Below are positions 1-8,186 of a stretch of 64,000 nt of DNA, piece after piece. The notes beneath the pieces are model-generated. The model had not been told where the DNA came from. It did not search any database and saw nothing but the letters and a program-made list of their open reading frames with translations. This DNA comes from Streptomyces violascens (GTDB lineage Bacteria > Actinomycetota > Actinomycetes > Streptomycetales > Streptomycetaceae): NCBI RefSeq assembly GCF_014649955.1, contig NZ_BMUA01000013.1, positions 1 to 64,000 of the forward strand, read 5' to 3'. The translations under genes and the position numbers were made by a program. Within the stretch, counting starts at the first letter, position 1, and each line of letters begins with the position of its first letter.

Positions 1-836
1 AGGTGCGGTATCTGATCTCGATGCTGCCGTCGAACAACCGGGAGAACCCGCCGGTCCACACCTGTGACGACCCGGCCGACCGCCGCTCCGAGGCTCTCCT
101 GGACCTGGTGCCCGCCGACGGGAACCGCCCGTATGACATGCACAAGGTGATCGAGGAGCTCGTCGACGACGGGGACTTCCTGGAGGTCCATGAGCGGTGG
201 GCGCGGAACATCATCTGCGCGCTGGCCCGGCTGGACGGCCAGGTCGTGGGCATCGTCGCCAACCAGCCGCAGTCCCTGGCCGGTGTCCTGGACATCGAGG
301 CCTCGGAGAAGGCGGCCCGGTTTGTGCAGATGTGCGACGCGTTCAACATCCCGATCGTGACGCTGCTCGATGTTCCCGGGTTCCTGCCGGGTGTCTCGCA
401 GGAGCACGGCGGCATCATCCGCCACGGCGCGAAGCTCCTGTACGCGTACTGCAATGCCACGGTGCCGCGGATTTCGCTGATCCTGCGCAAGGCGTACGGC
501 GGTGCGTACATCGTCATGGACTCGCAGTCCATCGGTGCCGACCTGACCTACGCGTGGCCGACGAACGAGATCGCGGTGATGGGTGCGGAGGGTGCGGCGA
601 ATGTGATCTTCCGTCGTCAGATTGCGGATGCCGATGATTCGGAGGCGATGCGGGCGCGGATGGTCAAGGAGTACAAGGCCGAGCTGATGCATCCGTATTA
701 CGCGGCCGAGCGGGGTCTGGTCGATGACGTCATCGATCCGACCGAGACCCGGGCCGTTCTGATCGCCTCGCTGGCGATGCTCAAGACCAAGCACGCCGAC
801 CTGCCGTCCCGCAAACACGGCAACCCCCCTCAGTAG
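1..836 (+). CDS. pccB: Acyl-CoA (propionyl-CoA) carboxylase beta subunit, carboxyltransferase, 5' end cut by window edge
   Basis: C-terminal half of a biotin-dependent carboxyltransferase beta chain, which moves carboxyl from carboxybiotin to acetyl- or propionyl-CoA to give malonyl- or methylmalonyl-CoA. The reading frame is open from position 3 and the true start lies left of the window. Seen: the conserved stretch RYLISMLPSNNRENPPV, the crotonase-fold segment DVPGFLPGVSQEHGGIIRHG, and KAYGGAYIVMDS typical of the acyl-CoA pocket. The full family is about 530 residues, so roughly the last 277 are here. It lies 16 nt upstream of an epsilon-subunit gene, the usual actinobacterial AccD/PccB-AccE pair. 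Acetyl- and propionyl-specific chains cannot be separated from this fragment alone. Confidence 0.9.
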   Translation, partial: VRYLISMLPSNNRENPPVHTCDDPADRRSEALLDLVPADGNRPYDMHKVIEELVDDGDFLEVHERWARNIICALARLDGQVVGIVANQPQSLAGVLDIEASEKAARFVQMCDAFNIPIVTLLDVPGFLPGVSQEHGGIIRHGAKLLYAYCNATVPRISLILRKAYGGAYIVMDSQSIGADLTYAWPTNEIAVMGAEGAANVIFRRQIADADDSEAMRARMVKEYKAELMHPYYAAERGLVDDVIDPTETRAVLIASLAMLKTKHADLPSRKHGNPPQ

Positions 837-852
837 AAAGGGAGTTCAAGCT

Positions 853-1128
853 GTGAGTGCCAATTCTGTCGCACCGGATGGCGTCGTGCGCGATGAGGCC
901 GTACGCGATGAGGTAGTACGCGGTGGAGCCGTACGCGGTGAAGTCGTGCGCAACACCGTCGTACGCATAGAACGGGGTGAGGCCGGTCCCGAGGAACTCG
1001 CCGCCATCACTGCGGTGCTCCTGGCCCGCGCCGCCGCCCAGGCCAACTCCCCGGCCGCCAGGCGCGTCCGCTCCAGGGCGGGATGGCGGACCCCGGGTCA
1101 CTGCGCGCCCCACTCCTGGCAGGGCTGA
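853..1128 (+). CDS. accE: Acyl-CoA carboxylase epsilon subunit
   Basis: Small accessory subunit that stimulates actinobacterial acyl-CoA carboxylase beta complexes. The GTG start follows a GGGAG ribosome site at 840-844. The 91-residue product carries the family core RIERGEAGPEELAAITAVLL at about residues 38-57, an Ala-rich helix after it and a basic tail. Residues 12-36 are five perfect-length pentapeptide repeats of the form V-R-(D/G/N)-(E/G/T)-(A/V), encoded by a 15-nt tandem repeat at 886-960. The epsilon N-terminus is normally variable, so this repeat need not harm function. It sits directly downstream of the beta subunit and is probably co-transcribed with it. Confidence 0.85.
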   Translation: MSANSVAPDGVVRDEAVRDEVVRGGAVRGEVVRNTVVRIERGEAGPEELAAITAVLLARAAAQANSPAARRVRSRAGWRTPGHCAPHSWQG

Positions 1129-1200
1129 ACTCGGCCTGCGGCAGCGGTGGTTGGGCCGCCCGCTTGGGGTCGCGCCATTTGTATGACCAGCGCCTTCGCC

Positions 1201-1222
1201 CTGTGGACAAGGTTATCCACAG
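1201..1222. promoter_or_regulatory. Inverted pair of DnaA-box-like sequences
   Basis: TTATCCACA on the plus strand (1213-1221) is the E. coli DnaA box. TTGTCCACA on the minus strand (1202-1210) is the form favoured by Streptomyces DnaA. They face each other across 2 bp, giving the near-perfect palindrome CTGTGGACAA-GG-TTATCCACAG. The pair lies 39 bp upstream of the DUF4192 start. DnaA binding is inferred, not shown. Confidence 0.5.
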
Positions 1223-1260
1223 GGGTGGTGGGAGATCCGCGATCGCGAAACCCTCAAGTC

Positions 1261-2874
1261 ATGCGAGACACAAGCGAATCCCACGAATCCGAATCACATG
1301 ACCCCGACTCCCGCGCGGCTGAATCCTGCGGGTGCGAGTCCTGGGGGCCCGAGCCCTCCGAGCCCCAGGAGCCGTACGCCGCCGGCGCCCGCGCTTCCGA
1401 ATCCCGCGGCTCGTCGGGGGAGCCGCGGATCACCCTGCGCGGACCGGCCGAACTGGCCGACGCGCTGCCGTACTTGATGGGCTTCCATCCGACCGACTCG
1501 GCCGTGCTGGTCGCGCTGCACGGCGAGAGCGGGCGGTTCGGCGGCCGGGTCAGGGTGGGGCTGCCCGCTTCGCCGCAGGAGTGGTCCGACATCGCCGGCC
1601 AGCTCGCCGACTGCCTGATCACGGGGAGCGAGCGGCGCGGACCCCGGCCCGACGGAATCGTCGTCTTCCTCTGCCAGGACCCGTCGTCGGGCGGCAGCGG
1701 ACGCGAAGTGATGGAAAGGCTGCGGCCGTTGGCCCAACGCCTCCGCATCGCGTGCGGGGGCCTCGACGTCCCCGTACTCGAAGCGCTCTGCATTTCCGAC
1801 GGCCGTTACTGGTCGTACTGCTGCCCGGACGCCCGGTGCTGCCCACCGGAGGGCACTGTGCTCGCTCTGCCGGGCACCTCCGTCATGGCGGCCGCGGCCA
1901 CCTACGCGGGCATCCAAGTGCGGGGATCCCTGAGGGAGATGGAGGAGCGGCTCGCGCCGTGGCGGACCGGGGCGGCAGCCGACCAGGAACGGGCGCTGGA
2001 CGCCGCGGCCGCCGAGATGTTCCCCCGCATCCTGAGCGAGGGCGACCGGCGCACCGTGGCCGACGAGACGCTCGACCTCGCGGCCCGGCTCATGCGACGG
2101 ATCGCGGAGGCACCCGCCCCGGCCCGCGGCACGGACGTCCTCCCGGCAGGCGGCAGGGGAGCGGGCACCCTGCTCCTCGGCAAGAACGCGTCGGACGACC
2201 TGGACGACGGGCTCATCGCCCACGACGAGGCGGCGGCGGTGATCCTCGGCCTCCAGGACCGCACGACGCGGGACTGGGCCGCGGAGTGGATGGAGGGGGC
2301 GGAAGCCGGGCCCGCCCTGCGCCTGTGGCGGGCGCTGGCCCGCCGCTGCGTCGGCCCGTACGGCGACCATGCCGCCGCGCTGCTCGCCCTGGCGGGCTGG
2401 GTCTCCTGGTCGACCGGCGACGACCCGAACGCCCGGGTGGCGTTCAGCCTCGCCCTGAAGGCCGACCCCGACTACCGCTTCGCCCAACTGCTCCACCGGG
2501 CCTGCAACGGGGGCCTTGACCCGGAAGAGCTGCGCGTCTGTCTGCGCGAGGAACGCGCCGCGAGGCTGGCGGAGCCGGATGCCGCCGTGGAGATGAACGC
2601 TGCCGACCCGGCCGAGCGCGCTGCGGAGCCGACCGGGCCGGAGGACTCGGTCGCGCCCACCCCCAAAGGCGCCGGGGAATCCGCGGACCCGCTCGCGCGC
2701 CGGACGCCCCGCCCCAAGGCGCGGCGCAAGTCCGCACCGGCCGCGCGAAGGAGCGCCAACTCACCACGCCAGACGGGTAGTTCGGGGCATCCGGAGCCTG
2801 CCCGCCCATATCCGGAGAAGACGCGTGACCGGGTGCGCCGCCGGGGCGGGGAGCGGGTGAATCGGGAGGGGTGA
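1261..2874 (+). CDS. DUF4192 domain-containing protein
   Basis: Conserved actinobacterial protein of unknown function, 537 residues from ATG 1261. The DUF4192 signature ITLRGPAELADALPYLMGFH followed by PTDSAVLVALHG is at about residues 56-90. A Cys-rich patch SYCCPDARCCPPEG lies near residue 190. The C-terminal 120 residues are low-complexity, Pro/Ala/Arg-rich and probably disordered. The frame stays open upstream to a GTG at 1147, but that extension crosses the DnaA-box-like palindrome and has no family similarity I recognise, so ATG 1261 is preferred. No clear Shine-Dalgarno precedes it. The function is unknown. Confidence 0.8.
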   Translation: MRDTSESHESESHDPDSRAAESCGCESWGPEPSEPQEPYAAGARASESRGSSGEPRITLRGPAELADALPYLMGFHPTDSAVLVALHGESGRFGGRVRVGLPASPQEWSDIAGQLADCLITGSERRGPRPDGIVVFLCQDPSSGGSGREVMERLRPLAQRLRIACGGLDVPVLEALCISDGRYWSYCCPDARCCPPEGTVLALPGTSVMAAAATYAGIQVRGSLREMEERLAPWRTGAAADQERALDAAAAEMFPRILSEGDRRTVADETLDLAARLMRRIAEAPAPARGTDVLPAGGRGAGTLLLGKNASDDLDDGLIAHDEAAAVILGLQDRTTRDWAAEWMEGAEAGPALRLWRALARRCVGPYGDHAAALLALAGWVSWSTGDDPNARVAFSLALKADPDYRFAQLLHRACNGGLDPEELRVCLREERAARLAEPDAAVEMNAADPAERAAEPTGPEDSVAPTPKGAGESADPLARRTPRPKARRKSAPAARRSANSPRQTGSSGHPEPARPYPEKTRDRVRRRGGERVNREG

Positions 2875-3115
2875 AAGGCGGCGTCGGCCGCTCGGTCCGC
2901 AGGTGCGGGGCCGGGGCGATCGAAGGAGGCCGGGCGACGGGGGAGGCGCGGGGCATCCGGACCCGGGTTGCGCGGCGGAGCGATCCGTCCGTGACCCGGT
3001 CGAGGCTCGCGGCGTTCACCCGAGTGGCGGCGTGGCACCGGGCACCGCGCCGCACGGGTGGCAGCTTCCGCCCCCCTCCACCGTCGGCGCCCGGAGCGCT
3101 CAGAAAAGGGTACGT

Positions 3116-5146
3116 ATGGTGTTCACCGCCCCTCCCCGTACCGGCACCGGGAGCACGCCGGGGCCGGTCCTGCCGAGAGCCGCCGGGCCGCTCGGCGAGC
3201 TGCCCGCCGTGCACGCGGCCGTGATCTGTGTGGCCCTGCCCGGCCTCGCGGTGTCGCCGGAGCACGGACAGCTGACCGGGCAGGGCCTCGAAGGCTTCTA
3301 CCAGCACGGCCGACGGCTCCTCTCCCGCTGCCAGTTGAGGGTGGCGGGCCGGGACCCGATCGCCGTGCAGGGCAGGGCGATATCGGCCGACCGCGCCCGT
3401 TTCCTCGCGGTGGTCCGCACCGCGGCGGACGGCGGGCCCGACCCGGAGATCACCGTCGAACGCCTCCGCCACGCGGACGGAACCGAGCGCATCACCCTGA
3501 GCAGCTCGGCGGCCCGGCCGCTGCGGCTGCCGGTGGAGATCGCGCTCGGCACCGATCTGGCGGAGCTGGGCGTGGTCGCCGCGGGCCGCGCCGGCCCCGA
3601 ACTGCCCGCAAGCGTCCACGACTCGGGCATGCGCTGGACCTCCGGCGGCGCCCACTCGGCGGTGACCGCCCAGCCTCCGCCGACCGACGCGCTCGCCTCC
3701 GCCGGGGTGCTGCGCTGGGCCGTGGAACTGCCTCCGGGCGGCTCGTGCACGATCCGGCTGAACATCAGGACCGGCCGGCCGGTGCGCCCGCCCGGTCATG
3801 CCGCGAGCCCGCTGCCCTCGCCCCAGGACGCCAGGGCCGAGGGCGACGACCCGCGCGTCGCGGCGCTGCTCCACCACAGCATCGACGATCTGCGGGCCCT
3901 CCTGATCCGAGACCCGGCCCGCCCGGCCGACCTGTACGCGGCGGCCGGAGTCCCCTGGCGGTGCGGGGCCGCGCCGGCGGAGGCGCTCTGGGCGGCCCGG
4001 ATGGCGCTGCCGCTGTCCACCCGGCTCGCGGCAGCCACCCTCCGCACGCTCGCCAGGACTCAACTCGGCGGGGGTGGAACGGAGTTGGGCCGCATTCCGG
4101 GCCCGTTCAGGGACGCGGGCCCCTACCTTCCGCCCGGCTGTACGGGGGTGGAAGCCACCCTGGCCTTCCCGGTGGTGCTCGCGGAGGCGCGGCGCTGGGG
4201 ACTGCCCGAGCCGGAGGTGACCGAGCTGCTGCCCGCCGCCGAGCGCTGCCTGCACTGGCTGGCCGCCGCCCTGGACGACAACGGCTACCTCGCCGAGACC
4301 GGCCCCGGGGCCGCCGGATTCGTACGCGCCGAGACCCAGGCCCACGTCCACCGGGCCGCGCTGCTAGGCGCGGAACTGCTGACGGAGTGCGGCCGTCCCG
4401 GCGCCGATGCCTGGCTCGCGCGGGCCGGGGCGCTCAGGGACAGGTTCCGGGCGGAGTTCTGGCTGGACGACCTCGGCGGCGGCCGTCCCGCCGCCGCCCG
4501 CACCGCCGACGGGCGACCGGTCCCGCTGCTCGGCGCGGGCGCCGCCCACCTGCTGGACACCGGACTGCTGGGCGGCGGCCGCCCCGCCCCCGGGCTGCTC
4601 GACAAGGTGCAGACCGAACAGCTGGCCCGGCTGCTCGGCGGCCCCGCGATGGACTCGGGGTGGGGGCTGCGCGGGCTCGCTGCCAAGGAGCCCGGGTACA
4701 ACCCGTTCGGGCACCGGGCCGGGGCGGTGCGCGTCCACGAGAGCGCCGTCGCCGTCGCGGGCCTGGCGGCCGCCGGCTACGAGAAGGAGGCCGCCGCCCT
4801 GCTGCGGGGCGTCCTGGCCGCCTCGGAATCCTTCGGCCACCGGCTGCCCGAGATGTACGCGGGGGAGCAGCGCACCGCCGGCAGCGTGCCCGTGCCGCAT
4901 CCGGCGGCCTGTCGTCCGGCGGCGGTGGCGGCCGCGGCAGGCATCCAGCTGCTCACCACCCTGGCCGGGATCCGCCCGGACGCCCCGGCCGGATCGGTCG
5001 CGCTCGACCCGATGCGGTCGGCCCCGCTGGGGGCGGTCCGGCTCGCGGGCCTGAGCGTCGCGGGGGAGCGGTTCACCGTACGGATCAGCAGGCTCGGGGT
5101 CGGCATGGTCGAGCAGGCCGCCGAATGGCTCCAGTTGGGAGGCTGA
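3116..5146 (+). CDS. Glycogen debranching N-terminal domain-containing protein (amylo-alpha-1,6-glucosidase-like)
   Basis: 676 residues. The N-terminal ~220 residues match the glycogen-debranching N-terminal beta-sandwich: LTGQGLEGFYQHGRRLLSRC, then a beta-rich section with VERLRHADGTERITL. The rest is Ala/Leu-rich alpha-helical, as expected for an (alpha/alpha)6 barrel, with PYLPPGCTGVEATLAFP, FRAEFWLDD and YNPFGHRAGAVRVHESA in the usual order. Such proteins are associated with hydrolysis of alpha-1,6 branches in glycogen or trehalose-glucan metabolism; the substrate is not readable here. ATG 3116 is preceded by AAAGGG. The open frame reaches back to 2903 but that part is unrelated Arg/Gly-rich sequence. 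It ends 95 nt before the NUDIX gene. Confidence 0.75.
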   Translation: MVFTAPPRTGTGSTPGPVLPRAAGPLGELPAVHAAVICVALPGLAVSPEHGQLTGQGLEGFYQHGRRLLSRCQLRVAGRDPIAVQGRAISADRARFLAVVRTAADGGPDPEITVERLRHADGTERITLSSSAARPLRLPVEIALGTDLAELGVVAAGRAGPELPASVHDSGMRWTSGGAHSAVTAQPPPTDALASAGVLRWAVELPPGGSCTIRLNIRTGRPVRPPGHAASPLPSPQDARAEGDDPRVAALLHHSIDDLRALLIRDPARPADLYAAAGVPWRCGAAPAEALWAARMALPLSTRLAAATLRTLARTQLGGGGTELGRIPGPFRDAGPYLPPGCTGVEATLAFPVVLAEARRWGLPEPEVTELLPAAERCLHWLAAALDDNGYLAETGPGAAGFVRAETQAHVHRAALLGAELLTECGRPGADAWLARAGALRDRFRAEFWLDDLGGGRPAAARTADGRPVPLLGAGAAHLLDTGLLGGGRPAPGLLDKVQTEQLARLLGGPAMDSGWGLRGLAAKEPGYNPFGHRAGAVRVHESAVAVAGLAAAGYEKEAAALLRGVLAASESFGHRLPEMYAGEQRTAGSVPVPHPAACRPAAVAAAAGIQLLTTLAGIRPDAPAGSVALDPMRSAPLGAVRLAGLSVAGERFTVRISRLGVGMVEQAAEWLQLGG

Positions 5147-5205
5147 GCGGGATGAGCGCCGCGGGAGGCGCGCGGGGAGAAGAAGTGCAGGAGGGTGTCG
5201 AGGGG

Positions 5206-5241
5206 AGTGTTTATCGTCAGGCAGACGACTATGATCGCGGC
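5206..5241 (+). promoter_or_regulatory. Leaderless promoter with overlapping palindrome in front of the NUDIX gene
   Basis: A -10-like TATGAT lies at 5230-5235, placing a transcription start at or next to ATG 5242, so the mRNA is probably leaderless. Just upstream and touching the -10 is the inverted repeat TCGTC-AGGCA-GACGA (5214-5228). That position suits a repressor site, possibly for the downstream NrtR-like protein itself. The -35 is weak. Confidence 0.4.
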
Positions 5242-6006
5242 ATGTCGCCCTACGACCCGTCGGCCTTTCCGCCCTTCGCCGTGACCGTCGACCTGGTCGT
5301 GCTGACCGTGCGCCGTCACGCGCTCTGCGCGCTCGTGGTGCGCCGCGGGGAGCCACCGTTCCAGGGGCGCTGGGCGCTGCCCGGCGGATTCGTCCGCGAC
5401 GACGAGGACCTCTCCACCGCGGCGGCCAGGGAACTCGGCGAGGAAACGGGGCTGTGTGCCTCCGACCCGTCGGCCCCGGCCCTCGCCAATGGCGCCCACC
5501 TCGAACAGCTCGCCACCTACGGCGACCCCCGGCGCGACCCCCGCATGCGGGTGGTCAGCGTGGCCCATCTCGCCCTCGCGCCCGACCTGCCCGCACCGCG
5601 CGCGGGCGGCGACGCGCACAGCGCGCGCTGGGCCCCTGTGGAGGACCTGCTGGGTCAGGAAGGCGGCTTCGGCCGTGACGGAGAGCAGCCCGCGCCGCTC
5701 GCCTTCGACCACGCCCAGATCCTGGCGGACGGGGTGGAGCGGGCCCGGTCGAAGATCGAGTACTCCTCGCTGGCCACCGCCTTCTGCCCGGCCGAGTTCA
5801 CCGTCGGCGAGCTGCGCCGGGTGTACGAGGCGGTGTGGGGCGTGGCTCTGGACCCGCGCAACTTCCATCGCAAGGTGACCGGCACCCCGGGCTTCCTGGT
5901 CCCGGCCGGCGGCACCACGACCCGGCAGGGCGGCCGCCCCGCCCAGCTCTTCCGGGCCGGCGGCGCGACGCTGCTCAACCCGCCGATGCTGCGTCCCGAG
6001 GTCTGA
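5242..6006 (+). CDS. NUDIX hydrolase with C-terminal winged-helix domain (NrtR-like)
   Basis: 254 residues. A complete Nudix box G-x5-E-x7-RELxEExGL is seen at about residues 46-68 (GFVRDDEDLSTAAARELGEE). The C-terminal part, with KIEYSSLATAFCPAEFTVGE, LRRVYEAVWG and NFHRKV, matches the winged-helix domain of NrtR-type proteins, which bind ADP-ribose and often control NAD or sugar genes. ATG 5242 is preferred to ATG 5152 because the longer form would run through a promoter-like element. Whether it acts as enzyme, transcription factor or both cannot be decided from sequence: the Nudix box is intact, whereas some pure regulators lose it. No NAD gene is adjacent. Confidence 0.8.
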   Translation: MSPYDPSAFPPFAVTVDLVVLTVRRHALCALVVRRGEPPFQGRWALPGGFVRDDEDLSTAAARELGEETGLCASDPSAPALANGAHLEQLATYGDPRRDPRMRVVSVAHLALAPDLPAPRAGGDAHSARWAPVEDLLGQEGGFGRDGEQPAPLAFDHAQILADGVERARSKIEYSSLATAFCPAEFTVGELRRVYEAVWGVALDPRNFHRKVTGTPGFLVPAGGTTTRQGGRPAQLFRAGGATLLNPPMLRPEV

Positions 6007-6292
6007 GGCCGACCCGCGGGGACACAAGGACCGGGAGATCCGGCATGGTCCGCGCCGGCCCCGGTGCCGAGCCGGCTCCCAGGAGCAGAGGCGCCCCGAG
6101 GCCGTCCCCGGCATCCGGTGCGGGGGGCCGGTCCGGGTCGGCAGGCGTTCGCTCGTCCCGCCGTGGCCTCCAAAGGCCTGACATCCGGGGCCACATCGCC
6201 CCGACCCTGCGCAAAAAGTCCGAAATGTCGCGTTATCTTGCTGCGGTACCCCGGCCTGCCGCCGAGCGGTCTCATCTACCGCGGGAGAAACG

Positions 6293-8026
6293 ATGCTCCA
6301 GGCAATCGGACTCACCAGTGCCCCCCGCCGAGACCTTCCGCCCGCCGTCGACGACCTCACCTTCGAAGCGAGACCCGGGCAGCTCACGGCCCTCCTCGGC
6401 GCCCCGGGTTCGGGGCGGACCACGGCGTTGCGTCTGATGCTCGAACTCGAACCGGGCCGGGGCGTGACCTACTTCCGCGGCCGCCCCCTGCACGAAATCG
6501 CCCACCCCGCCCGCGAAGTGGGCACCCTCCTCGGCGATGTGCCCGGCCACCCCGTACGCACCACCAGGGGGCAGCTCAAGCTTATGTGCACCGTCGCGGG
6601 TGTCCCGGTGTCGCGCGCCGACGAGATGCTCGAAGTCGTCGGCCTCTCCGGTCTCGCCGACCAGCGCCTGGGCACCCTCTCGCTCGGCATGGACCGCCGT
6701 CTCGGCCTCGCCGCCGCCCTCCTCGGCGACCCGCACACCCTCATCCTCGACGAACCCGCCGAGGGGCTCTCCCCCCGCGAGAACGCCTGGCTCTACGGAC
6801 TCCTGCGCGGCCACGCCGACCACGGCGGCACCGTCCTGTGCACCTTCGCCGACCCCAAGGAGGCGGCCCGGGTCGCCGACCGGGTCGTCACCATCGACGG
6901 CGGCCGCCTCGTCGCCGACCAGTGCGCCACCGAGTTCGCCCGCACCCGGCTGCGGCCCCGCGTCGCCGTCGCCACCCCGCACGCCGCCCGCCTCGGCGCC
7001 CTGGTCAGCCGGGAGGCGCGCGCCGCTCAGCGCTCCGTCGAGGTGGTCGCCGAGGACGGCAACCGCCTGTCCGTGTACGGCAGCAGTTGCGCGGAGGTCG
7101 GGGAGACGGCCTTCCGCAACGGCGTGCTGCTCCACCGGCTCGCCGACGAGGTCGGTGACGCCGGCCCGAGCGTCACCGTCCCACCCCAGGAACGCCCCGG
7201 ACCGCCCCGGGGTTCCCACCCCCTGCCCATCACCCGCAGGCCCGCCCGCACCCCGCTGCGCCCCCTGCGCTACGAACTGCGCAGGCTCCTCGGCGTGAGG
7301 ACAACGTTCCTGCTGGCGGCGGGCGTTCTGGCGCTGTCGGCCGTCCTGTCCGTGCTGCTCGCCAGGGCCGGGCACGCCCCGCTGCCGCGGCTCCTCGCGG
7401 CCTGGCCCGGCCTGCTTCCGCTGCCGCCCGCCGCGCTCGGCGCGGGCCTGTTCGGCGCGCTCGCCTTCGGCGACGAGTACCGCTACCCGGCGCTCGCCGC
7501 CGACCGGGGCACCGTCCCGCGCCGGCTCGGCCTGCTCGGCGCCAAACTCGCCGTGACCGCCGCGGTGGCCCTCCTGCTCGCCGCACTCGCGGCCGCGGTC
7601 GACTACCAGATGCTGCGCCTGGTGTACGGCGGCGCCATGGCAGGGCCGCCGCACGCGTGGCACGAATGGGTTGCGCCGGGCGCCAGTTGGGCCGCTCTCA
7701 CGGTCGGCTGCGCCTGGGCCGGGCTGCTGGCCGCCGGGATCTTCCGGGCCACCGTCGCGGGTCTCGCCGCGGTCCTCGCCGTGCCCGTCGTCGTCGTACC
7801 GCTCCTGAAGAAGGCTGTCGACGGGCACACGGTGCGTTCCGCCGCCGGGCTTCCCGACCGGCTGCGCGACCTGGCCTGGGTGCGGTGGCCGCATGCCCTC
7901 GACCACTGGCTCATCGTCGTCCTGCACCTGGTCGCCGAGCCGGTCGGAGCCGCGCTCGCGTTGTCGCTCACCGTCCTGATCTGCGCATATCTGGTCACCG
8001 GCCTGCGTGCCAGGGCCCGTTGGTGA
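6293..8026 (+). CDS. Fused ABC transporter ATPase-permease of unknown substrate
   Basis: 577 residues, NBD first. Walker A GAPGSGRTT at about residues 36-44, a non-canonical signature LSLGM where LSGGQ is expected (about 128-132), Walker B LILDEPAEGLS at about 149-159. After residue ~330 there are about six hydrophobic segments (for example TTFLLAAGVLALSAVLSVLL and GLAAVLAVPVVVVPLL), giving an ABC-2-like permease in the same chain. RBS GGGAG lies 7 nt before ATG. It stands alone between the NUDIX gene and whiH. Export is likely from the architecture; the substrate is unknown. Confidence 0.75.
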   Translation: MLQAIGLTSAPRRDLPPAVDDLTFEARPGQLTALLGAPGSGRTTALRLMLELEPGRGVTYFRGRPLHEIAHPAREVGTLLGDVPGHPVRTTRGQLKLMCTVAGVPVSRADEMLEVVGLSGLADQRLGTLSLGMDRRLGLAAALLGDPHTLILDEPAEGLSPRENAWLYGLLRGHADHGGTVLCTFADPKEAARVADRVVTIDGGRLVADQCATEFARTRLRPRVAVATPHAARLGALVSREARAAQRSVEVVAEDGNRLSVYGSSCAEVGETAFRNGVLLHRLADEVGDAGPSVTVPPQERPGPPRGSHPLPITRRPARTPLRPLRYELRRLLGVRTTFLLAAGVLALSAVLSVLLARAGHAPLPRLLAAWPGLLPLPPAALGAGLFGALAFGDEYRYPALAADRGTVPRRLGLLGAKLAVTAAVALLLAALAAAVDYQMLRLVYGGAMAGPPHAWHEWVAPGASWAALTVGCAWAGLLAAGIFRATVAGLAAVLAVPVVVVPLLKKAVDGHTVRSAAGLPDRLRDLAWVRWPHALDHWLIVVLHLVAEPVGAALALSLTVLICAYLVTGLRARARW

Positions 8027-8087
8027 GGGGCCGGGGACCAGAGAGCGAGCATCTGCCCAGAACTCCCTTGGGAATGCCCGCTTCTTT

Positions 8088-8094
8088 CCGATAA
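8088..8094 (+). promoter_or_regulatory. Putative sigma-WhiG -10 element of whiH
   Basis: CCGATAA matches the core of the GCCGATAA -10 consensus of the sporulation sigma factor WhiG and lies 93 nt before the whiH start. whiH is an established WhiG target in S. coelicolor. I do not see a clean TAAA -35 at 15-16 nt upstream, so only the -10 is claimed. Confidence 0.5.
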
Positions 8095-8186
8095 AGCGTC
8101 AATTGCGGGGCGGGCGGTGATCACCCTTTCGTGTGCTTTTCACCAAAGACCTCAAGGGGCGCCGCGGTCCCGCCGACAAAGGGTGC

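Noticed and set aside
2444..4351. 635-codon minus-strand ORF
   Set aside because: Antisense shadow of two well-supported plus-strand genes, with typical high-GC composition bias and no domain.
3058..6006. 982-codon plus-strand ORF spanning the debranching-enzyme and NUDIX genes
   Set aside because: Its first two thirds are Arg/Gly/Pro-rich shadow of the debranching gene in another frame; only the NUDIX part from 5242 is real.
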